Source: JBQCHF01 sp051953655 (GTDB lineage Bacteria > Actinomycetota > Actinomycetes > Motilibacterales > Motilibacteraceae). From it: 8,390 bases of DNA. Each line of letters begins with the position of its first letter. Within the stretch, counting starts at the first letter, position 1. The stretch spans positions 1-8,390 of the forward strand of contig JBQCIO010000111.1 in assembly GCA_051953655.1 (NCBI GenBank). The letters run 5' to 3'. Of the stretch, positions 8,149 to 8,390 are shown in pieces. A program made the position numbers and the translations under genes. A model generated the notes under the pieces. It was not told where the DNA came from. It was given only the letters and a program-made list of their open reading frames with translations, and did no database searches.

Positions 8149-8236
8149 TTGCACACACAGGGTGGGGTCGCCCGACGGCGTGTCGCGCGCCTCGCCGGAG
8201 GACACGCCGGTGGCGGCGAGGGGGGTGTGTGCGCAA
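8149..8236. repeat. Nested inverted repeat, possible structured element
   Basis: Three nested pairs of arms lie in one 88-base stretch of noncoding DNA. The outer pair is GCACACAC (8151-8158) with GTGTGTGC (8225-8232), extended by TT/AA across a two-base bulge. The middle pair is TCGCC (8168-8172) with GGCGA (8215-8219). The inner pair is CGGCGTGTC (8176-8184) with GACACGCCG (8201-8209) around a 16-base loop. Together they predict a long interrupted stem in either strand's RNA or in supercoiled DNA. No open reading frame here looks like a protein. I recognise no known RNA family or mobile element. Confidence 0.45.
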
Positions 8237-8284
8237 TTCGGGTCAGGCTCGGACGCCGGTGACAGCTGCCGGTGATCTCTGCAC

Positions 8285-8308
8285 GGTCAACGGCGCTGGT
8301 GACGGCGG
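8285..8308. repeat. Right copy of the ~25-base dispersed repeat
   Basis: GGTCAACGGCG joined directly to CTGGTGACGGCGG repeats the sequence at 46-70 with one base fewer. Upstream, GCTGCC followed by GGTGA (8265-8275) loosely echoes GCTGCC and GTGA at 33-45 beside the left copy, so the repeat unit may be longer than the well-matched core. Two copies of GCCGGTGA (8255-8262, 8268-8275), 13 bases apart, lie just before it. Both copies are in gene-free DNA. Confidence 0.6.
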
Positions 8309-8367
8309 CGGTGGGCGGGGGCTGGGTCGCCGGGCCGGCCGCCGGCGCCGTTCGTGGCCGCGTCCCA

Positions 8368-8390
8368 CGTATGGGTGTCACACCCATACG
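8368..8390. promoter_or_regulatory. Perfect 11-1-11 palindrome, probable operator, at the window edge
   Basis: CGTATGGGTGT (8368-8378) and ACACCCATACG (8380-8390) are exact reverse complements around a single C. The site is less GC-rich than its surroundings and has the length and symmetry of a binding site for a dimeric regulator such as a TetR- or GntR-family protein. TATGGG may also overlap a -10 element. The gene it controls is probably just right of the window. The arms may extend past 8390, which cannot be seen. I cannot name the regulator. Confidence 0.7.

Noticed and set aside
7976..8262. Small open frames in 7976-8262 on both strands
   Set aside because: They have Arg/Pro-rich biased composition, overlap inverted repeats and the acyltransferase tail, and lack a convincing ribosome site or motif.
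8140..8320. Possible c-di-AMP (ydaO-type) or other known riboswitch leader
   Set aside because: A GACAGCT-like string near 8261 and strong pairing suggested it, but I could not line up the conserved ydaO core blocks. A covariance-model search would decide; I do not claim it.

Overview
The window is very GC-rich, with GTG starts at five of its seven genes (one MFS gene and the methyltransferase start with ATG) and the A/R/V/G-rich proteins typical of high-GC Actinomycetota. Gene content and style suggest a member such as the Geodermatophilaceae or a relative, but this is a general impression and no marker gene fixes the genus. All seven genes look intact, and coding density is high except for the last ~285 bases.

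Layout. (1) Bases 81-2582 hold a divergent pair: a 14-TM-type MFS exporter on the minus strand and an XRE-family regulator with a MmyB-like ligand-binding domain on the plus strand. They share a 102-base intergenic region with a perfect 9+9 inverted repeat that looks like an operator. This is the usual arrangement of a self-regulated efflux module. (2) Bases 2590-4725 (minus) encode a complete GlgX-type glycogen debranching enzyme, convergent with the regulator and only 7 bases from it. (3) Bases 4864-6618 (plus) hold a likely two-gene operon, an enoyl-CoA hydratase/isomerase followed after 21 bases by a SAM-dependent methyltransferase. (4) Bases 6596-7225 (minus) encode a GNAT acetyltransferase whose 3' end overlaps that of the methyltransferase by 23 bases. 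(5) Bases 7335-8105 (plus) encode a left-handed beta-helix O-acyltransferase, probably read from a leaderless promoter. (6) Bases 8106-8390 contain no convincing gene but several inverted repeats, a copy of a repeat also found at the left edge, and a perfect 11-1-11 palindrome ending exactly at the window border.

How the genes may work together. From memory, the order enoyl-CoA hydratase, SAM methyltransferase, then (after a few genes) LbH acyltransferase on one strand matches Mycobacterium tuberculosis Rv3039c (echA17), Rv3038c and Rv3034c. That block lies beside the methylglucose lipopolysaccharide genes Rv3030-Rv3037c. Here the block also lies next to glgX, an alpha-glucan enzyme. A role in alpha-glucan or polysaccharide acylation and methylation is therefore a reasonable hypothesis, but the sequence alone does not prove it. 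I found no RNA genes, CRISPR arrays, insertion sequences or phage genes.
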